From Rhodospirillales bacterium (GTDB taxonomy: Bacteria; Pseudomonadota; Alphaproteobacteria; Reyranellales; Reyranellaceae): a stretch of 64,000 nt of DNA. The stretch spans positions 434,001-498,000 of the forward strand of contig CP064988.1 of the NCBI GenBank assembly GCA_016699855.1. Reading direction: 5' to 3'. A program made the position numbers and the translations under genes. The notes below the pieces were generated by a model. The model ran no database searches and had not been told where the DNA came from. It saw only the letters and a program-made list of their open reading frames with translations. This document shows positions 41,725-49,797 of the stretch, piece after piece; within the stretch, counting starts at the first letter, position 1, and each line of letters starts with the position of its first letter.

Positions 41725-43350
41725 GTGCCGGATAGGTCCGGGGTGCAATCAGATCAATCCGCCGCCGCGCGTCGCCAGCGACGCGCATCGGATTTGTGGG
41801 TGTTCGGCCGCGCGTTGGCGATCCTCGTGGGCGCCGCGGCGATCGCGTCGTGCCTGACGACCGAGGGGCCGACCACCGGCGTCGCGCGCGATCCGTCGAT
41901 GGGACGCACGCTGATCCGCGGCTACGCCGCGATCTCGGACCGCTACATCTCGGAGGTCGCCGATTTCGGAGCGCTGTCCAGCGAGGCGCTGCGCTCGGTC
42001 GCGACGCTCGATCCGCAAGTGCGCGCCGAGGAGGCCGATGGACGGCTGCGCATGTTCGTCGCCGAGCGAATGGTCGCCGATCGTCCGGCCCCGATGGCCC
42101 GCGGCGACGGCCCCGGCTGGGGCGAGGCCACGGCCGAGCTGGTCGAAGCCGCGTACCAGGCGTCGACGGCGCTGCGCGCCGCCGGCAAGGACAAGGTGCT
42201 GAAGGCGGCGCTCGACGGCACGACGCGCAAACTCGACCGCAACTCCCGCTACGCCGATCCGAGCGAGGCGCGCGACAACCGCTTCAACCGCGAGGGCGAC
42301 GGCGGCATCGGCGTCACCGTCGAGAACGAGAACAGCCAGACCGTGATCCGCAGCGTCCAGCCGGGCGCGCCGGCCGACATCGCCGGCGTCAGGGCGGGCG
42401 ACCGCATCGTGTCGGTCGCCGGCGCGTCAGTCGCCGGACAGCCGATGCGCGAGATCGTGCGGGCGCTGCGCGGACGGGTGGGCGCCGACGTCGCGATGGG
42501 CGTGTTCCGGCCGTCGGAGAACCGCGAGATCGTGTTCACGCTGCGCCGGGCGTACGTCATCCCGACCACGGCGACCTACGAGCGGCGCGGCGACATCGCC
42601 CATATCCGCCTGACGGGCTTCAACAAGAGCACGCCGGAGACGCTGCGGTCGACGCTCGAGAAGGCCGCCGCCGACATCGGCCCCGGCATGGCCGGCGTCA
42701 TCCTCGACATGCGCGACAATCCCGGCGGCCTGCTGGACCGCGCGATCTCCGTCGCCGACCTGCTTCTCGACGGCGGCATCGTTCTGTCGACCGAGGGCCG
42801 CCATCCCGACAGCCGCACGGCGTTCCGCTCCAGCGGTGGCGCGGTGCTGCAGGGCGTGCCGATGGTGGTCGTCATGAACGGCCGTTCCGCCTCGGCCGCC
42901 GAGATCGTCGGCGCCGCGCTGCAGGACCGCGGCCGCGCCGTGCTGGTCGGCAGCACCTCCTACGGCAAGGGCACCGTGCAGACCGTCGTGCCGCTGCCCA
43001 ACGACGGCGAGCTGACGCTGACCTGGTCGCGCATGCTGGCGCCGTCGGGCTACGCCTGGAACGAGATCGGCGTGCTGCCGACGGTGTGCACGGCGCGCTT
43101 CGGCGACGCCAAACTGCTCGCCGCCGAACTCGACGCCAGCGCGCAGGCCGTGCGCCGCGCCCAGGCCGACTGGCTCACGGTGCGCGAACGCGCGCCGCCG
43201 GAGCGGATCGCGGCGCTGCGCTCGATCTGCCCGCCCAGCGACCAGGCGCCGGTCAAGGATCTGGAACTGGCGGACCGCATCCTGCGCGACCGCGCGCTCT
43301 ACGCCCGCGCCCTCACCTACGTCGCGCCCAGCACCGCCGAGCGGCGCTGA
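41725..43350 (+). CDS. S41-family C-terminal processing peptidase, lipoprotein
   Basis: A 541-residue periplasmic serine protease. A hydrophobic N-terminal segment ends in IASC (Cys43), a good lipobox, so it is probably a lipoprotein. A PDZ domain follows (GIGVTVENENSQTVIRSVQP, then GVRAGDRIVSVAG). The S41 domain has LDMRDNPGGLLDRAISVADL, the nucleophile Ser in MNGRSASAAEIVGAAL and the general-base Lys in SYGKGTVQTVVPLP. Start: GTG 41725, 8 nt after AGGGG; an in-frame GTG 9 bp upstream is possible. Related CtpA proteases trim periplasmic or outer-membrane proteins; substrate unknown. Confidence 0.92.
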   Translation: MPDRSGVQSDQSAAARRQRRASDLWVFGRALAILVGAAAIASCLTTEGPTTGVARDPSMGRTLIRGYAAISDRYISEVADFGALSSEALRSVATLDPQVRAEEADGRLRMFVAERMVADRPAPMARGDGPGWGEATAELVEAAYQASTALRAAGKDKVLKAALDGTTRKLDRNSRYADPSEARDNRFNREGDGGIGVTVENENSQTVIRSVQPGAPADIAGVRAGDRIVSVAGASVAGQPMREIVRALRGRVGADVAMGVFRPSENREIVFTLRRAYVIPTTATYERRGDIAHIRLTGFNKSTPETLRSTLEKAAADIGPGMAGVILDMRDNPGGLLDRAISVADLLLDGGIVLSTEGRHPDSRTAFRSSGGAVLQGVPMVVVMNGRSASAAEIVGAALQDRGRAVLVGSTSYGKGTVQTVVPLPNDGELTLTWSRMLAPSGYAWNEIGVLPTVCTARFGDAKLLAAELDASAQAVRRAQADWLTVRERAPPERIAALRSICPPSDQAPVKDLELADRILRDRALYARALTYVAPSTAERR

Positions 43351-43365
43351 GCCGGTGGCGGCCGC

Positions 43366-44562
43366 CTACTCGGCGGCCAGGCGCGAGGACGCGCCTTCCT
43401 TCGCGAGCTGGCGCTCCACGAGCGAGACCCAGTACGACGCGCCCAGCGGCAGCACCTCGTCGTTGAAGTCGTAGCCGGGGTTGTGGACCATGCAGCTGCC
43501 CTCGCCGTCGCCGTTGCCGATCCAGATGTAGGCGCCGGGACGCGCCAGCAGCATCCACGCGAAATCCTCCGAGCCCATCGCCGGCGTCGGATCGAGGTTG
43601 ACGTTGCCGTCGCCGACCAGCGCCGCCGCCGCGCGCGCGGCGTACGCCGTCTCGGCCTCGGCGTTCACCGTCGCGGGATAGCGCCGCTCGTAGCGGAACC
43701 TGGTCGTGGCGCCGAACGCGGCGGCGACGTTGCGCGCGACATCCGCGATACGCCGCTCGATCTGGTCCTGGACGTGCTTCTTGAAGGTCCGCACCGTGCC
43801 GCGCAGCATCGCCGTCTGCGGGATGACGTTCCACGTGTCGCCGGAATGGATCTGGGTCGTGGAGACGACGGCGGTCTCCATCGGATCGACGTTGCGCGCC
43901 ACGATCGACTGCAGCGCCGTCACGATGTGCGAAGCCACGACCACCGGATCGATACCGTGGTGCGGCATGGCGCCGTGCGCGCCCTTGCCGTCGACGATCA
44001 CCTCGAACACGTCGTAGGCGGCCATCATCGGGCCGGGCCGGATCGCGAACTTGCCCACGGGGATGCCGGGGATGTTGTGCATGCCGTAGACGCCGTCGCA
44101 CGGGAACTTGTCGAACAGCCCCTCCTCGACCATCACGCGGCCGCCGCCCTCGTTCTCCTCGGCCGGCTGGAAGATGAAGTGCACGGTGCCGTCGAAATTG
44201 CGCGTCTCCGCGAGATAGCGCGCGGCGCCCAGCAGCATGCAGGTGTGCCCGTCGTGGCCGCAGGCGTGCATCTTGCCGTGGTGTTTCGACACGTGGTCGA
44301 AGGTGTTGGTCTCGTGCACGTCGAGCGCGTCCATGTCGGCGCGCAGGCCGATGGTGCGTTTGCCGGTGCCGCCGCGCAGAACGCCGACCACGCCCGTCTT
44401 CGCGAGCCCGCGGTGGACCTCGATGCCGAACGACTCCAGCTTCTTCGCCACGACGTCGGCGGTGCGGACCTCCTCGAACGCGGTCTCGGGATGCATGTGC
44501 AGGTCGCGCCGCCAGGCGGTCATGTCGTCGTGGAACTCGGCGATGCGGTTGATGACGGGCAT
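43366..44562 (-). CDS. M20 family amidohydrolase (hippurate hydrolase type)
   Basis: A 398-residue zinc amidohydrolase starting MPVINRIAEFHDDMTAWRRD. Metal-binding segments are GLRADMDALDVHE, MHACGHDGHTCMLLGAARYL with both His, and FQPAEENEGGGRVMVEEGLF; the dimerisation domain carries GKGAHGAMPHHGIDPVVVAS; the last ligand is in NPGYDFNDEVLPLGASYW. This is the M20D subgroup that cleaves N-acyl or N-aminobenzoyl amino acids (hippurate, IAA-amino acids). GAGC-like sequence precedes the chosen ATG. It is convergent with the S41 protease. Confidence 0.94.
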   Translation of the reverse strand: MPVINRIAEFHDDMTAWRRDLHMHPETAFEEVRTADVVAKKLESFGIEVHRGLAKTGVVGVLRGGTGKRTIGLRADMDALDVHETNTFDHVSKHHGKMHACGHDGHTCMLLGAARYLAETRNFDGTVHFIFQPAEENEGGGRVMVEEGLFDKFPCDGVYGMHNIPGIPVGKFAIRPGPMMAAYDVFEVIVDGKGAHGAMPHHGIDPVVVASHIVTALQSIVARNVDPMETAVVSTTQIHSGDTWNVIPQTAMLRGTVRTFKKHVQDQIERRIADVARNVAAAFGATTRFRYERRYPATVNAEAETAYAARAAAALVGDGNVNLDPTPAMGSEDFAWMLLARPGAYIWIGNGDGEGSCMVHNPGYDFNDEVLPLGASYWVSLVERQLAKEGASSRLAAE

Positions 44563-44692
44563 GGAAAAGGCTCCGTTGCGGGGATGGCGCGATCCTAGAG
44601 CGATTCGGCGCTCGCTGGGAACAGCCGGGTTGGAGGGTTCCGCCACCTGCCGCGCGGCTCTTGAATCCGCCGACCCCGACGCGGGGAGGCGC

Positions 44693-45682
44693 CTACGTCC
44701 GCGCGCGGTCGAAATCGACGACGATCTTGCCCATCATCCGGCGGCCGGCCATGCGCCGGAGCGCGTCCGGGATGGCGTCGGCGCCGATGGTCTCGGTCAC
44801 CGGCAGCCGCAGCTCCCCGGCCGCGATCCAGGCGGCGAGATCGTCGAGATCGCGCCAGTTGCTCTCCGGCTCGAAGCGCGAGAACTCGCCCCAGTTGGCG
44901 CCGATCACCGACGCGCCGCGCAGGAGGGCGAGATTGGCCGGCACCTTCGGGATCGGGCCGGCGGCGAAACCCACCACCAGCAAGCGGCCGCGCCAGGCCA
45001 TGCTCCGTAACGCCTGCTCGGTGTGCTCGCCACCGACCGGATCGAAGACCACGTCGACACCGCGTCCATCGGTCAGCGCCCGCAGACGCTCGCGCAGGTT
45101 CTCGCGGGTGTAGTCGATCGTGGCGTCGGCGCCGAGATCGCGGCACAGCGCCAGTTTCTCCGCGCTCGAGGCCGCGGCGATCACGTGCGCGCCCAGCTTC
45201 CTGCCGATGCCGATCGCGGCCACCCCGGTGCCGCCGGCGGCGCCGAGCACCAGCAGGGTCTCGCCCGCCTTCAGCGCGCCGCGGTCGCGCAGCGCGTGCA
45301 GCGCCGTGCCGCCGACCAGCAGATAGGCCGCGCCGGTGATCCAGTCGATCGCGCCGGGCAGCTTCACGACGCGCCAGGAATCGACCACCACCCGCTCGGC
45401 GAACGAGCCCCACAGGGTGAACGCGGCGACCCTGTCGCCGACCTTGAAGCGGTCGACGCCGGCGCCGAGCGCGCTAACGGTCCCGACGCATTCGCTGCCC
45501 GGCGGGAACGGGAAGGCCGGCTTGTGCTGGTACTTGCCCTCGATGATCAGCACGTCGGGGAAGTTGAGGCTGGCTGCCTTCACGTCGACGACGATCTGGC
45601 CTGGTCCGGGCGTCGGCTCGGGCGCGTCCGCCCAGACCAGCGTCTCCGGTCCGCCGAACGCCCGGCACAACCACGCCTTCAT
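44693..45682 (-). CDS. NADPH:quinone oxidoreductase-family (zinc-independent MDR) protein
   Basis: A 329-residue medium-chain reductase starting MKAWLCRAFGGPETLVWADA. It has the GroES-like domain (GSECVGTVSALGAGVDRFKVGDRV) and the cofactor domain LLVLGAAGGTGVAAIGIGRKLG; the AAxGGxG pattern is that of zeta-crystallin-like quinone reductases. The Cys/His zinc ligands of alcohol dehydrogenases are absent. Its start overlaps the stop of the ABC ATPase gene by 4 bp (ATGA), so it is the last gene of the peptide-transport operon. Substrate is unknown. Confidence 0.92.
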   Translation of the reverse strand: MKAWLCRAFGGPETLVWADAPEPTPGPGQIVVDVKAASLNFPDVLIIEGKYQHKPAFPFPPGSECVGTVSALGAGVDRFKVGDRVAAFTLWGSFAERVVVDSWRVVKLPGAIDWITGAAYLLVGGTALHALRDRGALKAGETLLVLGAAGGTGVAAIGIGRKLGAHVIAAASSAEKLALCRDLGADATIDYTRENLRERLRALTDGRGVDVVFDPVGGEHTEQALRSMAWRGRLLVVGFAAGPIPKVPANLALLRGASVIGANWGEFSRFEPESNWRDLDDLAAWIAAGELRLPVTETIGADAIPDALRRMAGRRMMGKIVVDFDRART

Positions 45683-46749
45683 GCGCGGGCGTATCCCCGT
45701 TCCTCGACCGCCAGACGTCCCTCCTCGATCGCGTGGCAGGCGACGGTGCCGCCTTCGATCGGCAGCGCCTTCGGCAGTTCGATCCGGCAGCGGTCGTTGG
45801 CGAACGGACAGCGCGGATGGAAGGCGCAGCCCGAGGGCGGATTGATCGGACTCGGCACCTCGCCCGCCACGGGCGCGCGCTGGCGTCCGGTCATGTCGAG
45901 GTCCGGAATCGTGTCGAGCAGCATCCGCGTGTAGGGATGCTTGGGCCGGCGGAACAGCGTGTCGGTGTCGGCGACCTCGACCAGGCGGCCGAGATACATC
46001 ACGCCGACGCGCGTGCTGATCAGGTAGACGACCGCGAGGTTGTGCGAGATGAACAGGTAGGTGAGGCCGAAATCGCGCTGCAGATCCATCATCAGGTTCA
46101 GGATCTGCGCCTGCACCGAGACGTCGAGCGCCGAGGTCGGCTCGTCGCACACCAGGAACTCGGGCTTGCTGGCGAGCGCGCGGGCGATCGAGATGCGCTG
46201 GCGCTGGCCGCCGGAGAACTCGTGAGGATACTTGGCGCCGTCGGCCGGCGTCAGGCGGACCTGGCGCAGCAGCGCGTCGACCTGGGACTTGATGTCGGCG
46301 GCGGACGACGCCAGACCGAAGGCGCGGATCGGCTCGGCGATGATGTCGAACACGCGCCAGCGCGGATTGAGGCTGGCGTACGGGTCCTGGAAGATCATCT
46401 GCATGCGCCGCCGCAGCGCCGCCATCTCCGCCCGCGGACGCGGCACCGCCATGTCCATGCCGTCGAAGGTGATGCTGCCGGCGGTCGGCGGGTAGAGTCC
46501 GACCACGAGGCGCGCGACGGTCGACTTGCCGCAGCCCGACTCGCCCACCAGCGAGAAGGTCTCGCCGGCGCGGATCTCGATGTCGACGCCCTCCACCGCC
46601 TGCACGATCGCGCGCGGCTTGCGCTCCAGCACGCGCGCCAGCCACGGCGCCGAGACGTCGAAATGGCGCGTGAGGCCGGCGAGCCTGACCAGCGGCTTGT
46701 CGCCGGCCTTCGGCTTCGGCCGGTTGGCCGCCATCGACTCGTCAAGCAT
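45679..46749 (-). CDS. Peptide-type ABC transporter ATPase, DppF type
   Basis: A 356-residue cytoplasmic ATPase. Walker A GESGCGKSTVARLVVGLYPP, Q-loop QMIFQDPYASLNPRW, signature FSGGQRQRISIARALASKP and Walker B FLVCDEPTSALDVSVQAQI are all intact. The C-terminal oligopeptide domain with the Cys cluster (GCAFHPRCPFANDRC ... VACHAIEEG) fits the Dpp/Opp family and may bind an iron-sulfur cluster. The ATG at 46749 lies 6-7 nt after GGGAGA and overlaps the end of the upstream ATPase gene by 8 bp. Confidence 0.95.
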   Translation of the reverse strand: MLDESMAANRPKPKAGDKPLVRLAGLTRHFDVSAPWLARVLERKPRAIVQAVEGVDIEIRAGETFSLVGESGCGKSTVARLVVGLYPPTAGSITFDGMDMAVPRPRAEMAALRRRMQMIFQDPYASLNPRWRVFDIIAEPIRAFGLASSAADIKSQVDALLRQVRLTPADGAKYPHEFSGGQRQRISIARALASKPEFLVCDEPTSALDVSVQAQILNLMMDLQRDFGLTYLFISHNLAVVYLISTRVGVMYLGRLVEVADTDTLFRRPKHPYTRMLLDTIPDLDMTGRQRAPVAGEVPSPINPPSGCAFHPRCPFANDRCRIELPKALPIEGGTVACHAIEEGRLAVEERGYARA

Positions 46750-47761
46750 CGACCGTCTCCCGGCGCAGCGGCGCGCCGACGCCGCCCGGTGCGTATTTCC
46801 AGCACGCCGCGCTCGTGGCGCCGGCCGGCATGAGCTCCGGCCGGTCGCGGCCGCAGCGCTCGCCGGCCTCGGGGCAGCGCGGGTTGAAGGCGCAACCGCG
46901 CGGGATCTCGGTCAGCCGCGGCATGGCGCCGTCGATCTGGGTCAGCTTGCCGCCGCGCTGGCCGATCGCCGGGATCGAGCCCATCAGGCCGCGCGTGTAG
47001 GGATGCGCCGCCTTCTTCACGACGTCGCGCACCGGGCCGATCTCGGCGAGCCGGCCGGCGTACATCACGGCCACCCGGTCGGCGGTCTCGGCGATCACGC
47101 CCATGTCGTGGGTCACCAGCATGACGGCGGTGCCGTGCTCGCGGCACAGGCCCTTGAGCAGGGCGATGATCTGGGCCTGGATCGAGACGTCGAGGGCTGT
47201 GGTCGGCTCGTCGGCGACGATCAGCTCCGGCTTGGCGCACAGCGCCAGCGCGATGACGACGCGCTGCCGCATGCCGCCGGAGAACTGGTGCGGATAGTGG
47301 TCGACGCGCGTCTCGGCGCCGGGGATGCCGACCTCCTTGAGCAGCTCGACCGCGCGCGCCCGCGCCTCGGCGGCCGACAGCGGCAGATGCGTCTGGATGG
47401 TCTCCACCAGCTGGCGGCCGACCGAGTAGAGCGGGTTGAGGCTGGTCAGCGGGTCCTGGAAGATGGCGCCGATGCGGGCGCCGCGGATGCGGCGCATGCG
47501 CTCGTAGGGCAGGTCGTCGATCCGCTCGCCGCGCAGCAGGATCTCGCCGCCGGCGATGCGGCCCGGCGGCTCGAGCAGGCCGATGATGGCGGCGCCGGTC
47601 AGCGACTTGCCGGCGCCGGACTCGCCCACGACCCCCAGCACCTCGCCCGGCGCGATCGAGAACGAGACGTCGTCGACGGCCACCAGCGTGCCGCGGCGGG
47701 TCGGGAACTCGACCCGCAGGTTGCGCACCTCCAGCAGCGGCGCGTTCGATCCGGATGTCAT
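46742..47761 (-). CDS. Peptide-type ABC transporter ATPase, DppD type
   Basis: A 339-residue ATPase paired with the DppF-type subunit. Walker A GESGAGKSLTGAAIIGLLEP, FQDPLTSLNPLYSVG, signature FSGGMRQRVVIALALCAKP and Walker B LIVADEPTTALDVSIQAQI; C-terminal oligopeptide domain with CAFNPRCPEAGERCG. It starts 7 bp after the permease stop and overlaps the next gene, so the operon order receptor, DppB, DppC, DppD, DppF is standard. Confidence 0.95.
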   Translation of the reverse strand: MTSGSNAPLLEVRNLRVEFPTRRGTLVAVDDVSFSIAPGEVLGVVGESGAGKSLTGAAIIGLLEPPGRIAGGEILLRGERIDDLPYERMRRIRGARIGAIFQDPLTSLNPLYSVGRQLVETIQTHLPLSAAEARARAVELLKEVGIPGAETRVDHYPHQFSGGMRQRVVIALALCAKPELIVADEPTTALDVSIQAQIIALLKGLCREHGTAVMLVTHDMGVIAETADRVAVMYAGRLAEIGPVRDVVKKAAHPYTRGLMGSIPAIGQRGGKLTQIDGAMPRLTEIPRGCAFNPRCPEAGERCGRDRPELMPAGATSAACWKYAPGGVGAPLRRETVDA

Positions 47762-47768
47762 GTCCCGC

Positions 47769-48691
47769 TCACCGCAGCTTCGGGTTCAGCGCGTCGCGCA
47801 GCCAATCGCCCAGCAGGTTCACCGCCAGCACCAACGCCGCCAGCATCACGCCGGGGAAGATCGTGATCCACCACTCGCCGGACTGCAGCACCTCGTTGCC
47901 GAGGCGGATCAGCGTGCCCAGCGACGGCTGGGTCGGCGGCAGGCCGACGCCGAGGAACGACAGCGTCGCCTCGGTGATGATCGCCAGGCCGAGGTTGATG
48001 GTGGCGATCACCATCACCGGCCCCATGACGTTGGGCAGCACGTGGCGCGCCAGGATCGTCACCGACGACAGCCCGATGACGCGGGCGGCCTGGACGTACT
48101 CCTTGTTCTTCTCGACCAGCACCGAGCCGCGCACGGTGCGCGCGTACTGCACCCAGAAGCTGAGACCGGTGGCGCCGACGATCACCAGCAGCGCGATCTC
48201 GTCGTGCCGCTCCCCCGAGATCAGGCCGCGCACCACGCCGTCGATCAGCAGCGCCACGAGCAGCGCCGGGAAGGTGAGCTGGATGTCGGCCAGCGCATGA
48301 TGACGGAGTCGACGGCGCCGCCGTAGTAGCCGCTGGCCAGGCCCAGCACGATGCCCAGAACCATCGCCACCGCCACCGAGGCGAGGCCGACCACCAGCGA
48401 CAGCCGCGTGCCGTACATGATCGACGACAGCACGTCCCTGCCCTGCTCGTCGGTGCCCAGCGGGAAGCTCCAGTCGCCGCCCTCGCCCCAGAAGGCCGGC
48501 GGTTTGAGTCCGTCGGACAGGCTCAGCGTCGCGGGGTCGAACGGCGTGTGCGGCGCCAGCACCGGCGCGAGGAAGGCGGCCAGCGCGATCAGCGCCGTCA
48601 CCGCCGCCGCGCCCATGACCACCGGCGAGGATTTGAAGCTGAACCACACGTCGCTGTCGGCGGCCCGGCGCAGAAGGTCGGCGACGGCCAT
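47769..48691 (-). pseudogene. ABC transporter permease, DppC type, with a -1 frameshift
   Basis: The first frame from 48691 reads MAVADLLRRAADSDVWFSFK and continues through WSFPLGTDEQGRDVLSSIMY to AVDSVIMR, where it runs off. The next frame picks up ADIQLTFPALLVALLIDGVV and ends NLLGDWLRDALNPKLR. Inserting one base between 48292 and 48293 (giving the expected MR-x-ADIQLTFP) makes one 307-residue DppC permease. All other motifs are intact, including VLVEKNKEYVQAARVIGL. Such a permease would be needed for transport, so a consensus error is quite possible. Its homolog at 22866 is uninterrupted and could substitute. Confidence 0.9.
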
Positions 48692-48692
48692 C

Positions 48693-49682
48693 TCAGTGTC
48701 CGCCTTTGGCGTTCGCCGCCGCGCCGCGCAGCCGCGGATCGACGGCGTAGTACAGGAGGTCGACCGCCAGGTTGATGACGACGAAGAAGAACGCCACCAG
48801 CAGCAGGTAGGCCGCCATCACCGGGATGTCGGCGGCGGCGACGGACTGGATGAAGAGCTGGCCCATGCCCGGCCAGCTGAACACCGTCTCGGTGATGATC
48901 GCGAAGGCGATCAAGGCGCCGAGCTGGAGGCCGGCGATCGTGATCACGGGCACCAGCGTGTTCTTCAGCGCGTGGCCGAAATTGATGGCGCGGTTCGACA
49001 GGCCGCGGGCGCGCGCGAACTTGATGTAGTCGGTGCGCATGACCTCCAGCATCTCCGAGCGCACGAGGCGCATCAGCAGCGTCAACTGGAACAGCCCCAG
49101 CGTGATGGCGGGGAGGATCAGGGCCCGCAGCCCGCTGGTGGTGAAGAAGCCCGACGTCCACCAGCCGAAGGTCACTGTCTCGCCCCGCCCGAAGGACGGC
49201 AGCCAGCCGAGCATCACCGCGAAGATGAGGATCAGCAGGATGCCGATCAGGAATGGCGGCAGCGACACCCCGATCAGAGAAACGGCCTGCAGCAGCTGGC
49301 TCGACCAGTGCTTGGGATACAGCCCGGTCCAGACGCCCATGGGCACGCCGACGAACAGCGAGAAGCAGGCGGCGCAGAACGCCAGCTCGAGCGTCGCCGG
49401 CAGCTTCTCGAGGATCAGCCGGCCGACCGGCTCCATGGTGCGGTAGCTGAGGCCGAACTTGCCCTGGGCCGCGTTGCCCATGAAGCGCGCGAACTGCAGC
49501 GGCACGGGGTCGTTGAGGCCGAGCTTGGCCCGCAGCTCCGCGCGCTCGGCCATGCTGGTGTCCTGGCCGACCATGGCGTTGATCGGATCGCCGACGTAGC
49601 TGAAGAGCGAGAACGACACGAGCCCGACCGCGAGCAGGACGGCGACCGACTGGGCCAGGCGACGGAGGATGAAGACGAGCAT
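48693..49682 (-). CDS. ABC transporter permease, DppB type
   Basis: A 329-residue inner-membrane subunit. It starts MLVFILRRLAQSVAVLLAVG, has the EMLEVMRTDYIKFARARGLS coupling loop and FAIITETVFSWPGMGQLFIQ near the end. It is strongly similar to the permease at 17092, so the two systems arose by duplication. The ATG at 49682 was chosen at the first hydrophobic segment; a longer frame starting at 49721 would add residues with no family match. Only 1 bp separates its stop from the DppC-type start. Confidence 0.94.
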   Translation of the reverse strand: MLVFILRRLAQSVAVLLAVGLVSFSLFSYVGDPINAMVGQDTSMAERAELRAKLGLNDPVPLQFARFMGNAAQGKFGLSYRTMEPVGRLILEKLPATLELAFCAACFSLFVGVPMGVWTGLYPKHWSSQLLQAVSLIGVSLPPFLIGILLILIFAVMLGWLPSFGRGETVTFGWWTSGFFTTSGLRALILPAITLGLFQLTLLMRLVRSEMLEVMRTDYIKFARARGLSNRAINFGHALKNTLVPVITIAGLQLGALIAFAIITETVFSWPGMGQLFIQSVAAADIPVMAAYLLLVAFFFVVINLAVDLLYYAVDPRLRGAAANAKGGH

Positions 49683-49740
49683 CTGTACCGGCGGAACGGG
49701 ATCAACGACGCAGCGTAACACCGCTGGCGCCGAACGGAAA

Positions 49741-49764
49741 CCGGCCCCGCCATGGCGGGGCCGG
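49741..49764 (-). terminator. Perfect palindromic hairpin between receptor and permease genes
   Basis: ccggccccgccatggcggggccgg is a perfect 24-bp palindrome, forming an 11-12 bp stem, 33 bp after the receptor stop. On the minus strand TTTCC follows. Partial termination here, or protection of the upstream mRNA, would make more receptor than membrane subunits, as is common in binding-protein transporters. Confidence 0.75.
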
Positions 49765-49797
49765 TCCTACTCGCGCCCCCTCGGCGGGGGCGGCAGG

